A stretch of DNA of 64,000 nt from Aspidiotus rigidus (lineage: Eukaryota > Arthropoda > Insecta > Hemiptera > Diaspididae), in assembly GCA_035079385.1 (NCBI GenBank), contig JAVHKY010000013.1, forward strand, positions 14,010,001 to 14,074,000, given 5' to 3'. This document shows, in pieces, positions 22,841 through 35,154 of this stretch. The position numbers and the translations under genes are program-made. The notes under the pieces were generated by a model. That model saw only the letters and a program-made list of their open reading frames with translations, had not been told where the DNA came from and made no database searches. Position 1 is the first letter of the stretch, and every line of letters starts with the position of its first letter.

Positions 22841-24770
22841 TTTCTTGACTAGTGTCAGCGCTTATTCGAGTACAGATTTGATTGTACGTGCAATTTTCAA
22901 TATTCATTTTTATACGCTTTTGTACTTAGATTGTAAACGATGTAGTTGTTGAGCTCTAAATCCTTAATCTATCGTCGATTGTTTTTTGTTTGGATAGTAC
23001 CTATGAGAATGAATGAGGCCAGAAGAAGAGTAGAGATGATTCGAATGTTTACTCATGAATGAATAAATATACTTAGTTGTTCAAAATGAAAAAAATTTAC
23101 TACAAAAAGTAGTCACCTTCAAAACTATAAATGCATCATGATTTCTTGAAAATCTACTAGTTGTTCTTCCCTCATCTATTAGTCTTGTTCTACTACTGAG
23201 TCTTGCAAGTCGATTTCTTTTTCTTTTCCTTGATTACCAAGTCGCTGCTTTGTATTTTGATCAACTCGATTTTCTTCGGACGATGTAAGCATATTTTTGC
23301 GTTACTCTTATTTGTAATAGTAATTTTCGAAATTTTCAAAAGAAGAGAAAACAAATTTTTCAAAGTTTTAAAAGTAATATTCAAGAAATCCGAATTTAAT
23401 TATTAAATGGAGTGCATTTTTTACCTTGCAACTCCGTACAAATTATGCGAAATAAAATTTTACAAAGAATTTCGTATCCTTTGCGCCACTGTAAAGTTCT
23501 TTTTCACATAGTAATAAATCAAATATACGAGAAGGGCTCATTATTCTGCGAATAAAAAAACAATTCTTTAAAAAAAAATAATCTGATGAATAAAAAACTT
23601 CTTTCGCCTTCTTCCACATTTGAAGAGTATATTTTTGACGGGTTCCGAACGCCTGCCTCTTCTTCAGGAAAAAAATTTTAAAATGTGGAAGAGAGCGAAA
23701 ACAGCTTTTTATTAATTTCGTACAATAAAAATTTTATAAGGAGAAAATTTTCAATCTCATATGATGTCATCACAATGAATTAAGATGACTTTCGTTAATT
23801 GTACCTCAAATATTTTTTTTTCTTTCTCTCTGTCTCTCCTTGACACGTATTTGAAAGCTATGTTTCGCTGGTGACTTTCATCATTTCGTCTCTACGAGTT
23901 TCTTGGATAAAACTGAACATTCAATTAAATTTCACATGAGTTTTCAAACTCGCTATACCAAAAAAAAAAATATTACCTATTTATTATTATTAGTATTTTT
24001 TATTTCGATACCTACCAAAACTCTTTTCTTCATTCAAATTCGTTCTGCTAAAATTTTTAGTTCAGCTCTGCAAAGAATTTTCGATCCCTATAATATACAT
24101 TTAATCAGCGAAATGCAGAAAAATATATTTTTCCAAAAATATTACTTAACTAAAATATTTTCCAGAATTTTGATGTTAAAAACTGAAAAATTTTCCGAAT
24201 GTTCGTTTACTAAATTAGGTTTAAAAAAAAGCTCGAACGTAGTAAATAAAAGTTACCAAGTTCGTGCTTTTCTCATCTTATTTCTCATAAATAGGACTAC
24301 ATACAATTCAATTTACAAAAATTCTACACTCTGTCCACATTGTCATTCACTGAATGTTAGAGGAATGGAATCGAAATTTTATGTTGAGAATCTCAAGAGG
24401 AAATAATTTGTTCTCGTTTCTACAATTCGCTCATATTTTTTATCGAGCCACACCTGCCTAATCAATGATTTAACATGTTTTATTACCGCCATTTAGCTTG
24501 AAATAGAGATAAAACCACTGCAAACTTATAAAAGTCGTTTGCTCCGAAACTCACCTTGAATTCATACAAGTAAGTACGAGTAGAACAATCTTTTTTGATT
24601 ACAAGTTACTATGAAAATTTTTTCCAATACGAAACACTTGATTAGATTCTAATGATTCACAATTTTCTCACTCATCATACATGAGAGAAAAGAAATTATA
24701 TCTTTGCCATCAACGGTTACGTTTTTTTTTTTTTTTTCGGCGTAGTAGGACCCCTTGGAAGAAAAAAACA
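22840..24770. repeat. AT-rich segment of duplicated module (copy 2)
   Basis: Collinear with 10430-13130 apart from the roughly 750-bp gap near 24100. The 167-codon ORF at 23903-24406 arises because the gap joins frames; it has no recognised domain and is not open in copy 1. Confidence 0.75.
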
Positions 24771-25800
24771 ATTTATAGGCATTTGTTAACTTTGTTATAT
24801 TATTTTGATTCATTTGCGACATGGATTTGCAGGTAGTTTTTCAGTCGACTTCTCCAAAATTCTGTTTTATTTCAAATCGACTGCTCTACGGCGTCAATTA
24901 AGAGTTGATTTTTAATTTTTTGGAATATAAGCTGATCGACTTTATTCAACGTCGATATAAAGTCGGCATAGAGTCATTCCCCTTGGACCTATTCTGTTGT
25001 TTTGATGACTTCTTTTTACTCTCAGACAGAATGTGCAATCATAAATTATACGAATAGGGAGGGCTATTGACAATCTCAATATTATGCTTGACCGAATCAG
25101 CAATGATCGCATCGACAAAATTTCGACGTCTATTTTGTCTGATACCAAAAATCGCGACTCATTTTTTATCTCGGTTCTGAATAGACTGTCCCATTTTTTT
25201 TTTTTATTTTTTTTTTTTTAACGAGCATTTAAGCTGCACATAAGGGCTATTTGCTCGGCGTAATTTAACTTAAATTTAAGTGACGGTAAGTATATTGTAA
25301 GTTTATGTTGCAGTTTATTCATGTTAAAAGTAGTAAGTGTAGTTATATGTGTTCGTAAAACTGGGTGGAGCGTAAGTAAGTTAGAGTTGAGTCGATGGAG
25401 TCGGAGTTGTTTCTTAGACTTATGATCTACAAAATTTCGATATCAACCGCTTGTCTTCTATCGATGTATGACGTATAATAATACCTTTAATAACGAAAAT
25501 GGCTCAATCTCAATGATAAAAAGAAGTTCATTTTGAGTCAATCTCCAGGCTTCATGAGTATCTAGGGTCGCTTTGTGGTCGATGTTGGGCGGAATTAAAT
25601 TGATCCAAAATTGACATCGAACTTGAGCCGTCTTTTGCTCAAAACGGCGAGTGAATTGGGAGTCGACTTGACCTCAAATTGACGTGACTCATCGTGTTTG
25701 GGAAATATACCTCCAACTAAATTAATCAATTATTATTTTGTGAATTTATGGTATTATTTGAATTCGCATTAATTGAATTTCAATTGTCTTTATTTTCAGC
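24771..25800. other. upstream region of secreted peptide gene 2
   Basis: 24830-25150 is a GTCGA/TCGAC-bearing stretch with no equivalent in copy 1. It is followed by T-rich tracts and a LINE-like 3' tail in reverse (about 25190-25265). From 25350 it matches the upstream region of peptide 1. It ends with the same TTTTCAG acceptor next to the ATG. Confidence 0.45.
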
Positions 25801-27447
25801 ATGATGTCATTGAAATTATATTCCATCTTGTTACTACTCATCGCGAGTGCTTTATTCACATTTGTAACAGCCCAGTAAGTACGCTTATATTACTTTTTTA
25901 ATTACGTATAATCGCTTTTGTCGCAAGTACAGCGCCGCCCATTCTCCATGGTGGAATGGGTGCAGGCTGGGTTATGCATCAATTTTGTTTCCTCCAGCAC
26001 CGGAATCGACCCTTTCGGGTGTAGCTTCAGTGTTGAAAGAATCTCCTCGGCAAACCCCCTCTCCCTCTTGGCAACCGCCTAACTGTAGTGCCCCTCGGCA
26101 CACAAAACTTTGGAACACACGATAACAACACCACCTTCGATATAGTAGATCTCTTTTAGAGTCTCTTATACTTCTTTCTTCAGGCTCAATTAATCTTCCT
26201 CTTCTTCCTGCATATCTGTATGTGAAAGGTACAGAGGTATCAAGTAGGCCATAGCAAGGTTCTGTATTTGCCTATTCTATTCCAACTCCACCTTCTTCTT
26301 CATGACTGTGGCTATTAATGCAGATACCCGGCTCCATGCTTGTTCGGAATTTACTCCTCGGAGCAACCTCTTGAGGAGACCGACTACGCTTGCCCCACTC
26401 ACGCCTCCTCGCTTCTGCTCAAATAAGGTGTGCGCCGTAGTTCATCATCCTGCCATTGGTTGCAATGCGAACAAGTTGCGTTGCCTGCTCAAATTTCGGT
26501 TACTCGTTCGAAACGTAGTGAATAGTTTCTTGAAAATAAATGGTGAAGTTAGCCTGGTTTTTGCTTAAGACTTAACTTCTCGTGAAGGTACTTGTTGAAG
26601 CTGCAGGGGCCGCTTAACACCTGCTTCAGGTAAAAGTTTAGCTTACTATGATCCCGGTTCATCTACTCATCAAGGTCGCTTATCAACACTATTCCCCTAG
26701 CTCATACTCTGAGCAATTTTTGCTTCCCATTTCTCATACAAGGAGTGCCTAGCCTCCTGCTTGATCCGTAAAGCATCATGGTCGGTCGTTGACTTTTTTC
26801 TTATTTATCAATTATATCAACACCATTACCGCTTTTTCCTGGAAGGCGGTTGCCTATGTTTTCGCCTGAATTTGTACCAGTGTGATAGACGATTGAACAT
26901 TGGAAGCTATTTATCAGAGAAATATTGAGATTCGCAGGGAAATGAAGAGAAAGAAAATTGTAGGCCGTAGTATTCCCTTCAGATGACACTTTTTTTCCCC
27001 TTTCCCGTAACACTGTGTGTAAATTTTATCAATTTGATAGAAAAATCACGAGAAACTATAAGCAACCGTTATTCGGGAAATAACCTCGCTGTCTTAACTG
27101 CATCTTAAAAACACTACAAAGTTCATAAGAACAAACAAGCGACGATCTAATTTTGTTTTGATTGCTCCCATGAATTTCGATGCAACCAATCTCAATCAAA
27201 GTTCTTTTCAATAATTAATAAATTATGAATTTTATGACATGAAAAAAGAGAAGAGGGCGTAAGCGAAAACTTGATAGGCTAAGATTCAAATGAAATTATG
27301 ATAGAAAATTGTGGTACAATTTGATGTAATCAAATTTTCCTTCGATCTTTCAGAGATGATGACGATAGCAGATACACAGTTTACAACAGTCCCGGTGATA
27401 CTAAACGTATAAGAACGGATGAAAATGGAAGTTTCAGCACTGCATAA
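25801..27447 (+). CDS. small secreted peptide 2, 55 aa, paralogue of the gene at 13622
   Basis: Coding exons are 25801-25874 and 27354-27447, with the same split codon, intron length (about 1.48 kb) and post-stop donor as copy 1. The signal peptide is preserved. The mature peptide starts QDDDDSRYTVYN and ends NGSFSTA. Relative to copy 1 there are four codon differences in exon 1 (V9I, F10L, V15A, one silent). In exon 2 there are five changed codons (G to D, W to Y, N to S, G to E, S to A) and none silent. Intron divergence is about 5%. Both copies remain open with intact splice sites, so both may be expressed. Function is unknown. Confidence 0.7.
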
Positions 27448-28269
27448 ATGGTAAGTAAAAGTTGTGGATATGTCTATGTTTTCTCCTCCATAAGCGAGGT
27501 GTGAGAAGGAATTGGGTATATTGTAATGGTATACCGTAGCCTGTGTTAGGCCTATGTCTGGTCTGGTTTGATGGAGTTTATTGGGAGAACTTGAAAAAAT
27601 TTCAGTTTTAGAGCTATTTTTTATTTCGATTGATATAATATTCAACATTTAATACAATTTTTTTTTCTCTTCTTTGTTATTCTTTCCATGTCAAGAAGTC
27701 GACGAGCGCGGTATAGTGTCACAAAAATTGGAATCATCGGCTGTTCCAGAAATCCGCATTATTATTAATAATTATAATTTAATAATAAGTTATTGATTTT
27801 TTTCCTCTCTCTGAATATTATCATTATACCTAAAGCGCTCGCTTATTAAACGTTAATTCAAGACACTGTACATCATTTGTGCAAACCTGTCAAAGGCAGG
27901 AATATACATTCAAATAGCATGTTTATTCTAGAAGAAAAGCAAGCGACAATTATTTTGTACGTATCTGTTCAAAACATGTTTTTTTATTACCTCCTTTCGA
28001 AAAAATAAGAAAGTGGATTCTCGAAATTGACGATTACTCACGACAAAAAATTTCAATGACTGAGGAAAAAGGCTTTAGTGGGCCTAGAAACGACCAGTAA
28101 TACAATTGAAAGAGGTGATTTTAAAGAGCGTCGTTTGTATGACAGTTTTCATGTTCATGAACGTGCCTTTCTTCACCCTCGGCCTAGGGCTTATTGATGA
28201 GAAGAACAGTGAAGGAATTTTCTTGTACGTCGTTGAGAACCACAAAACATAAAAGCTTGATCTAAACTA
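27448..28269. other. downstream of secreted peptide 2, non-coding
   Basis: Matches the region after peptide 1 without its roughly 730-bp insertion, and so represents the ancestral arrangement. No gene recognised; it should contain the 3' UTR exon. Confidence 0.4.
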
Positions 28270-29369
28270 CGTTTAAGAAATTGCTCAAAAATGGAATTCG
28301 CAACAAGACCGATCAAGAAATTTTCTGCAGAACAAAAGAAAGAAAACGATGTCCCTCAAGGAGGAATATTCAGTGTCCTCTTCTACTTGATAGTTATCAA
28401 CGATCACTAAATGCGTTCACCTCCCTCTCACCCAACGTCTCTTTGCAGACGACTATAACATTTCCATTCGCTCAGCTGATTCTCTTGACTCACCACATCA
28501 AAATTCTCAAAATTAAATGCATTTGTGCCTTAGATATAGTGAAATGTATCTCTAATGGATTATCCGCTCGCGGCTAGATTATGGCGCACCGGTCTATAAC
28601 CTAGCCAATAAATCGGCCCTCTCTTTGCTAGATACCATTCAAACCTTATCTCTGAGGGTGTTCTTGGGAACCTATCGAACAAGTTCTGAACTTAGTTTAC
28701 GCGCTGAAGCTACGCGACCTCCTCTTTACTTTCGTCGACTCTTTCTAACCTCTAACTTCTTAACAACTGTCTCTCAATTCCCACATCCCCCTCATTTTTA
28801 ATTCCCACTTCAAACCAAAGTACAACCTCCCTCCAGCTCCCAGAAACAAACATATTCTGCTTCAATTCGAACACTACCTCAGTTGACCTTTCACAGTTAA
28901 CCTACTTCTATACCTATTTACACGTCGTCTCCATCCTAGACCCTCACTCAACCAACCATACGTTTAAATCTCACAAAAATCCCTAAGTCTAACAGTAGCT
29001 TCGCTACCCACGTAAGAAACATGATTCAAGAATATCCTGATCACACTCTCTATCTAACTGATGGCGCAACAACTAAGAACAAAACGGCCTGCGCTTATTC
29101 AATACACGGGTCCATTTTCTCCAATCGCTTGTCTAACTTAGCCTACATATTATTACTGCCGAATTGATGTCAATATTCGCCTGTCTTTCCCACCTATCCC
29201 AACTCCCTCCCTGTGCCAAATTTATCCTCCTCTTAGACTCACTTTCTTCACTGCACTGCACTCTTTCACTGGCCCATATACTACAATCTCTCTCACACGA
29301 AGAATTCTCCTCACGCTCCAAATTTTAACCTCAATTAACATCCACGTCATAATATTCGATTCCTTTCAA
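28270..29369 (+). mobile_element. non-LTR retrotransposon remnant, RT to RNase H (copy C, least decayed)
   Basis: Across broken frames the RT motifs VPQGGIFSV and the catalytic LFADDYNIS block (around 28440-28470) can be read. Then come the thumb or linker with 'LDYGAPVYNLANKS', and an RNase H domain (about 29040-29320) with LTDGATTKNKTACAY, AEL-type helix remains and LLLDSLSSLHAL. Order RT then RNase H and motif style suit a Jockey/I-group non-LTR element. Multiple stops make it dead. No endonuclease or ORF1 part is present. Confidence 0.8.
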
Positions 29370-29990
29370 GGGGGTGCATGTACATCGACGTTACATCGAT
29401 GTCGATTTGTTGTTGATTTATGGTCGAACAGCGTGCATTCCCAGGAAACTAAAAATCGACTGTTAGTCGATGCAACCGAACAGTCGATGAGAACGATGAA
29501 AACATTTAAAGAAGTCGACTCAAAATCGACTGCAGATCGATGTCTATTTGAGGTCAATTCGACGTCGGTCCACCAAAGGACTATGAAATGATTTGAAGTC
29601 GACGCAACAGAACACTCGATTTTACTCGTAGGTCGATAAAAAAACAAGTCGACCTGACGATGACGTGGCAAATGGGTCGAAGTGGAGTCGATATTTGTCA
29701 ACTCAAAATCGACCTGATATCAACGCAGATGTGAGATCGATTTAAAAAATATACCTATCGACGCAATTTCATCAGGATTTTGAAAAAATACAATTTTTTA
29801 AAATCGATTATCGGTCGACAGAAGTCCTTGATACAGGTCAAAGTTATTTGAAATGAGTGGTATGACGCCAAGGTCTTCTGTACTGACTCTATCCTACAAC
29901 GATAATTGCGTAGGTCATTTGGAAAATCAGATTATGGCTCACAAGAGAGTGGGACGTTACCTCAGCCCTCTCCTTTCTCTATGTTCTCAA
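29370..29990. repeat. GTCGA/TCGAC-rich repeat family (copy C)
   Basis: Third copy of the family following the RNase H remnant, homologous to 17776-18410. A minus-strand ORF at 29366-29701 runs through it, but it matches the ORF on copy A only because the repeat does. Confidence 0.75.
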
Positions 29991-32870
29991 AAACTCGGGG
30001 ACCATAAATATTGAGCAGACGGATAAATTTTTCCAACTTTTCACGAGAAATATTAGATTTAATAAGCAAATCACTCATACCTTGGACAGTAGTAGCCTTA
30101 GGGATACTCGGAAATTGACCGACGATATCGAATGAACAGAAGGTCGCACACGGAGGAGGATTTACTTATCAATTGATGTAGCCGAGTTCTTCCCAGAATA
30201 GAGAGAACCAAACTCGATACAAGATTTAAACCACACATCCCCAGATATGGTATGAGAGTAGGTTAAAGAGGGGATACAGGATACAATGGGACACATCGAA
30301 GAGTTTTAACAGGGAACCTGTTTTATGGTAGGGTAATTTGCCGAAAAATTATGGGCGCCGGGAGGCAAAACGTGGGACTTTCTACTTCTGAATGATAGGC
30401 GAGGGACTTAAAAAAATTTCTTCCTCCGAGCTACATATGATAGAAGGTGGACTTGGAAAAATTTCTTTTTTCTAGCTATATATTATAATAGAAGGGTGAC
30501 TTTGAAAAATTGCGACCTCAAAAAGAGTTCCTCGCATACAAGCGCAAGAGCATTCGCGTCCAACTTCTAATTTTAGGTACCTCTTTTGCCGTGGAGAACA
30601 AAATTTACATGTTTCATGTCTTTGCTCTGACCTCTCCCGTCCCCTACGCCGATTCCAAAAGTTGCGTGCACGTGCCTGCAGATGACCTTGGAATTAGTTT
30701 CACCCACTTCTGTTTGCGAGTGCCTCTCTCTTCACACTAAGCTTATACTTGGTCTAGGCTTCCCCTCAAACATTATTTGTTCTATGCAATTTTTACTAGC
30801 TTTATACTAGGACTAGACTCTAATAATCTAGTATACTATATATCACTTCTCCAGTGGCGGGCTGGCTTGCTAAATTGCTACTGGCGATTGCATTGCAGGG
30901 GCGCAAATTTTTATGCTTCCTCTCCTCCAAATTTCTTTTTTCTTACTTTGTTTCTCCGGAGAGGCGTCATACTCGAGGCGGGCGCAACTGGCGATCGCCA
31001 AATATCCAGATGGGCTAGTCCGCAACTGCTCGTCTTATCCTTTGTAATGAACTATAACATCATCAGCCGGTGACGTCACCAGCCGTGACCCTGAGGCTTT
31101 CTTGTAACTATGACGTCATCAGTTGCTGATATCATCAACCATAACTCTGAACCTGATTCTGAAATCTGCGAGTTCAGTCCACCTCCCCTCATCCTTGTAA
31201 TCTATACCTAATTGGTTTAGTAAACATGATCTTTGTTTATTTGGCTCTGCCAGAAAATCTATCTTTTTTCCCTGAAAACTTGTCTCCATCAGTGCTATCC
31301 AGTGAAGATCTGTTAACTTCTGCTCTGAGAAATTCATTGTGGGGTTGAAGAAACCAAAAGTTACAACGTGATGAGATGATTAAAGAGAGATATTTGTAGT
31401 TAGATCTTGAGTCATATTAGGCCGGAGAAAGAAGGGATCAGGGATGGAGGTGGAGAGCAGGACGTGCTTGGTTGCGAGGTCTACTGCGTCACGTTCCACA
31501 GAAGGAGAGGAAGTAGAAAAATTTTGACTTTTGAGCTATATGTGTGGTAAGGGATTTGGAAAAATTTCAACTTTGACCAACGTATGTTGAAAGGAAGACT
31601 CCTGGTTATCGGGGGGTCGGGTTTTGGTCTCGAAAAGACTTCAACTATTGAGCTACATAAATGAGGTGGAAACTGATACAAGAAGGACTTGGAATATTTA
31701 TGTACCTAAGCGCGCGACAAGTTGGAAACAGCCCCAATTTTCCACATTTCGCAAGTGTTTGTCACATGTTATGTAGGAAGGCCCTATGCATATAATAGGA
31801 GGGGAAGTCAGTTTTTTCACCATGGCGGAATGAATAAAGTAATTTGTGGTTTTTCAAAAATTTAGAATTTCGTACTAAACCCATAAACGAGACGAGATAC
31901 AAGAGGAGTCTATAATTTTCAATTCAAATCTCTACATTGTAACCAAATTTTCCCCACAGAACAGGTTTCCTGCAAATCCTCGTTTAACTTTGTTAATAAG
32001 GAACCTGTTGTTTTTGCATTAATGACAACGAGCCAAAACGATGAACTAAAAGTTTTACGAATAAAAAAGTGAAAAAGAAATATTGGGTACTAAAAGACTA
32101 TTGGTACAATCAAAGAAATTCAAAATCAACACTTACTACAGACGCAAAGCACAGAAAAAATACTCGTAAAACTACAAATAACAACCTACTCGAAGTTACA
32201 CTGCCTCAACAACTGTAAAATAAGTTTCAGTCTACTCAATTTCAGGTTTTTTATATCGTTCATTCGGTTTATTGAAGCACACTTTGTACACATTTCCGTA
32301 GACTGTCACTTCCTATTATTAATTATTTTTGAACTAGTGCTGACTCCACTATCCTGACCCTAGAATGAACAGTTGTTTTTTTCTTTCTCTCTTTCTCTCT
32401 CCGTCAAACATACCAGACATACTCGAACTTACAAGGTTCACCAAATTCATTGTTTGAATGTATGGTTCCAGTTTGGAGGTAATCTCGACGACGGTGCCGC
32501 GGTGAAAGTAGAACTTATAACTGAATTACACGTGTCTACATAGTCGAAAAATAGTTTTTGCGCAAATTCGTACTGCAGAAAATAAGTAATTATTGTCACT
32601 TTATATAATTCGCCTTCGGGTAATGATCTTGGCACCCATTTTGGTTTTATCAGATTTTCTCCTCAATTTTTTATTTCCTTTGCGTCACTGAAAACAAGGG
32701 CAAAAGAAAGGTTTAATTTTAGTTCTACTCTATAAGGCTCTTCCCATTATATCATATTGCATACTCGTTTGCCCCATCCTAATCCTAATGGTACTTGATT
32801 CACATTGGTTTTATGGCAGGAGAATTGAATATGCAATAATAGCATATTTATTCCCCTGCCCAGGGTGTTG
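29991..32870. other. repeat-rich intergenic region, no gene seen
   Basis: Begins with the 9268-9395 homology (29990-30115). 30309-30330 carries the AACAGGGAACCTGTTTTATG end, and 31953-32012 carries the complementary end with GTTTAACTTTGTTAATAAGG, so a decayed member of that family may span about 30.3-32.0 kb. Two 'GACGTCA' stretches lie at 31070-31120. ORFs here are short and unlike proteins. Confidence 0.4.
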
Positions 32871-33860
32871 CAGCCAAATAATTCGGCTGCAGGCTTTTGG
32901 CTGAAGCTGATGACCTTGAAGAATACAGCGTAGGCTTTCGGCTTTCAATCAGCCGAAACAATAAAGCTGTCTTTCGGCTAATCGTCGAGTTTGGTATCCT
33001 TTGAAAGGTTTCCAGCAGTAGAATACAATTACATAATTATCCTATTGGAATTTCATTAAATTTGATTATCAAACCAGAATCCGAAAATTCCAAAGACTGG
33101 AGGGAAAAAAGTCTCGCTCGTCAAAGAAAGCCGTTTGACAAGAAACTTGTAAAAATTTCGACCCTCTAGCTATATATATTTTTTTAAGTCGCCCTCCTAT
33201 CATATAAAGCTCGAAAGTCAAAATCATATATAGGTAGCTAGGAGGTCGAAATTTTTCCAAGCCTCCCTCCTGTCATATGTAGCTCGAGGTTCAAGAGAAA
33301 TTTACACTCTCGAACTATATTAATATTATAATAGGCTTATAGTAGGTCGAACTTCTTTATACTAGCTTTATCTAGGTCTAGACACTCTAGACTTCCTTGA
33401 ATTCTCAATACCAAATCCCATATGACTCACTCCCTGCGTTCCTCGTCTAACTTTGTTGATGAAGGCGTCGTTCTTTTATTTATATTATTATTCATAAGAA
33501 AATTATCATTAAATGAATTAATAAAAAATTAGTAAATAGGATGATGAAGAAATCGAATCGAAACATTTCTCATGTTACATTGGGAAGAAGATCGATTGAC
33601 CCTGGAATGCCTTGCTATCGATAATATGAATGACAGTCGCAAATAACAAATGTTCTGGCGTAGCCAAATGACTTTGAAAAATACAGCTTAGGCTTTCGGC
33701 TTTCCATCAGCTAAAACAATAACACTGGCTTTCGGCTGATCGTTGAGTTTGGTATCCTTCAAAAGGTTTTCTGCAATAGAATATCATAATCCTATTAGAA
33801 TTTCATTGAATTTGATTATCAAATCAGAATCCGAAAATTCCCAAGATCAAAAGGAAAAAA
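32871..33860. repeat. pair of direct repeats rich in the word TTTCGGCT
   Basis: 32905-33110 and 33665-33860 are direct copies (about 85% identical) containing several TTTCGGCT / AGCCGAAA words; a related stretch with many AGCCGAAAGCC lies at 42680-42830. Between the two copies lies a member of the CTATATATGATAGGAGG repeat family (33120-33475). Confidence 0.65.
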
Positions 33861-34009
33861 AGACTAGGCCTACGTGAGACAAAAATCAGAAGTAAAGTCG
33901 TCGCGCCATTATATTATAGCCAATTGCCAGACTTCCTGGACAATGATTAGGATTCAGGAACGTCAAACAACGGGAAAACTGGAAAAGGGAAAAATTGATT
34001 TTGTCTTCT

Positions 34010-35154
34010 ACGAGAGGATGCGCGAAGTACTAATCGAAAGTCCCATTGTGCCTTATCAATTCGTTTTGTTTGCCATACATACACCATACTTGGAGTAAGA
34101 GGCAAGTAAGAGTGATGCCGCGGGACTTCGAAATATTTTTGTACTAGGTATATAGATACCTAAAAGAGACAAGATAGCTAACTTCGTTAGTTCTAGTGTT
34201 CCACCGCACGCCAACACAGCGACACAGTATTCTGGGCTAAATTAACATTGCGCTTATGGATGTTTTTCAGTTTTCATCAATTATCTCGGAAATTTATTCC
34301 CCTTGTAATTTCCTATCAAATGAGACCTACTTTGAATTTTTTTTTTTTTCTCATACGATAGGAAATTACAAGGGGAATAAATTTTGTTCTTTTCATTTTT
34401 TCGTAAAAACAAACGGTTTCCGAGATAATTGATGAATACTGAAAAACGTCCATAAGCGCAATGTTAACTTAGCCCTACAATACAGTGGCGCTATCTCTCG
34501 GCACGTAAATTAGCTCGACAAAAATCGGGTACCGGATTTTAACACAGCGCATATGGAGAGTTAGCTATCTTGTCTCTTTTAGGTATCTATAACTAGGTAC
34601 TTGGACTTGTAAAATTTTTCATTTTCAATTCCTGGACTTGGAAATATTTTCAACTGTTGGACTTTGAAACATTTTCAACTGTTGGACATGGAATTATTTC
34701 AAAGTACAACAATTTGAAAATAATTCCCAAGTTCAACAGTTGAAAATATCTCAAAGTCCAACAATTGGAAAATGATTCTAAGTCCAAGAAGTATGAAAAT
34801 AATTATTTCGAAGTCCAACAATTGGAAAATAATTCCAAGTCTAAAAAGTATGAAAATATTTCAAAGTCGCCAACAATTGGAAAATAATTCTAAGTCCAAG
34901 AAGTATGAAAATATTTCGAAGTCCAACAATTGAAAATGAAAAATTTTACAAGTTCACTTATGAAAATATTTCAAAGTCCAACAATTGAAAATGAAAAATT
35001 TACAAGTCCAAGAAGTACCTACAAAAAAATATTTTGAAGTCCCGCATCAGCATCACTCTTACTTGCCTCTTACTCCAAGTATGGCATATGGCGAACAAAA
35101 CAAATTGATAAGGCACGAGGAGACTTACAATTAGTACTTCGCACATCCTCTCGT
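34010..35154. mobile_element. foldback element 1 with long TIRs and nested palindrome
   Basis: Terminal inverted repeats of about 130-140 bp start ACGAGAGGATG at 34010 and end with the complement at 35154. The interior holds many roughly 27-bp words of the type AAGTCCAACAATTGGAAAAT. Nested inside (34142-34605) is a second inverted-repeat structure (outer arms CTAAAAGAGACAAGATAGCT, inner arms GGAAATTACAAGGGGAATAA), probably a MITE inserted into the first. Imperfect 8-bp flanks (TGTCTTCT and CTTCTTCT) may be the target duplication. It is related to the element at 43001-43703. Confidence 0.8.

Noticed and set aside
23903..24406. 167-codon ORF in the AT-rich module
   Set aside because: The paralogous copy at 11.5-12.8 kb is broken by a 750-bp difference and many stops, and the protein is low-complexity.
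31040..31140. CATCATCAG / GACGTCATCAG words as a possible second hammerhead
   Set aside because: No GAAAC and GUC partners at suitable spacing on either strand.
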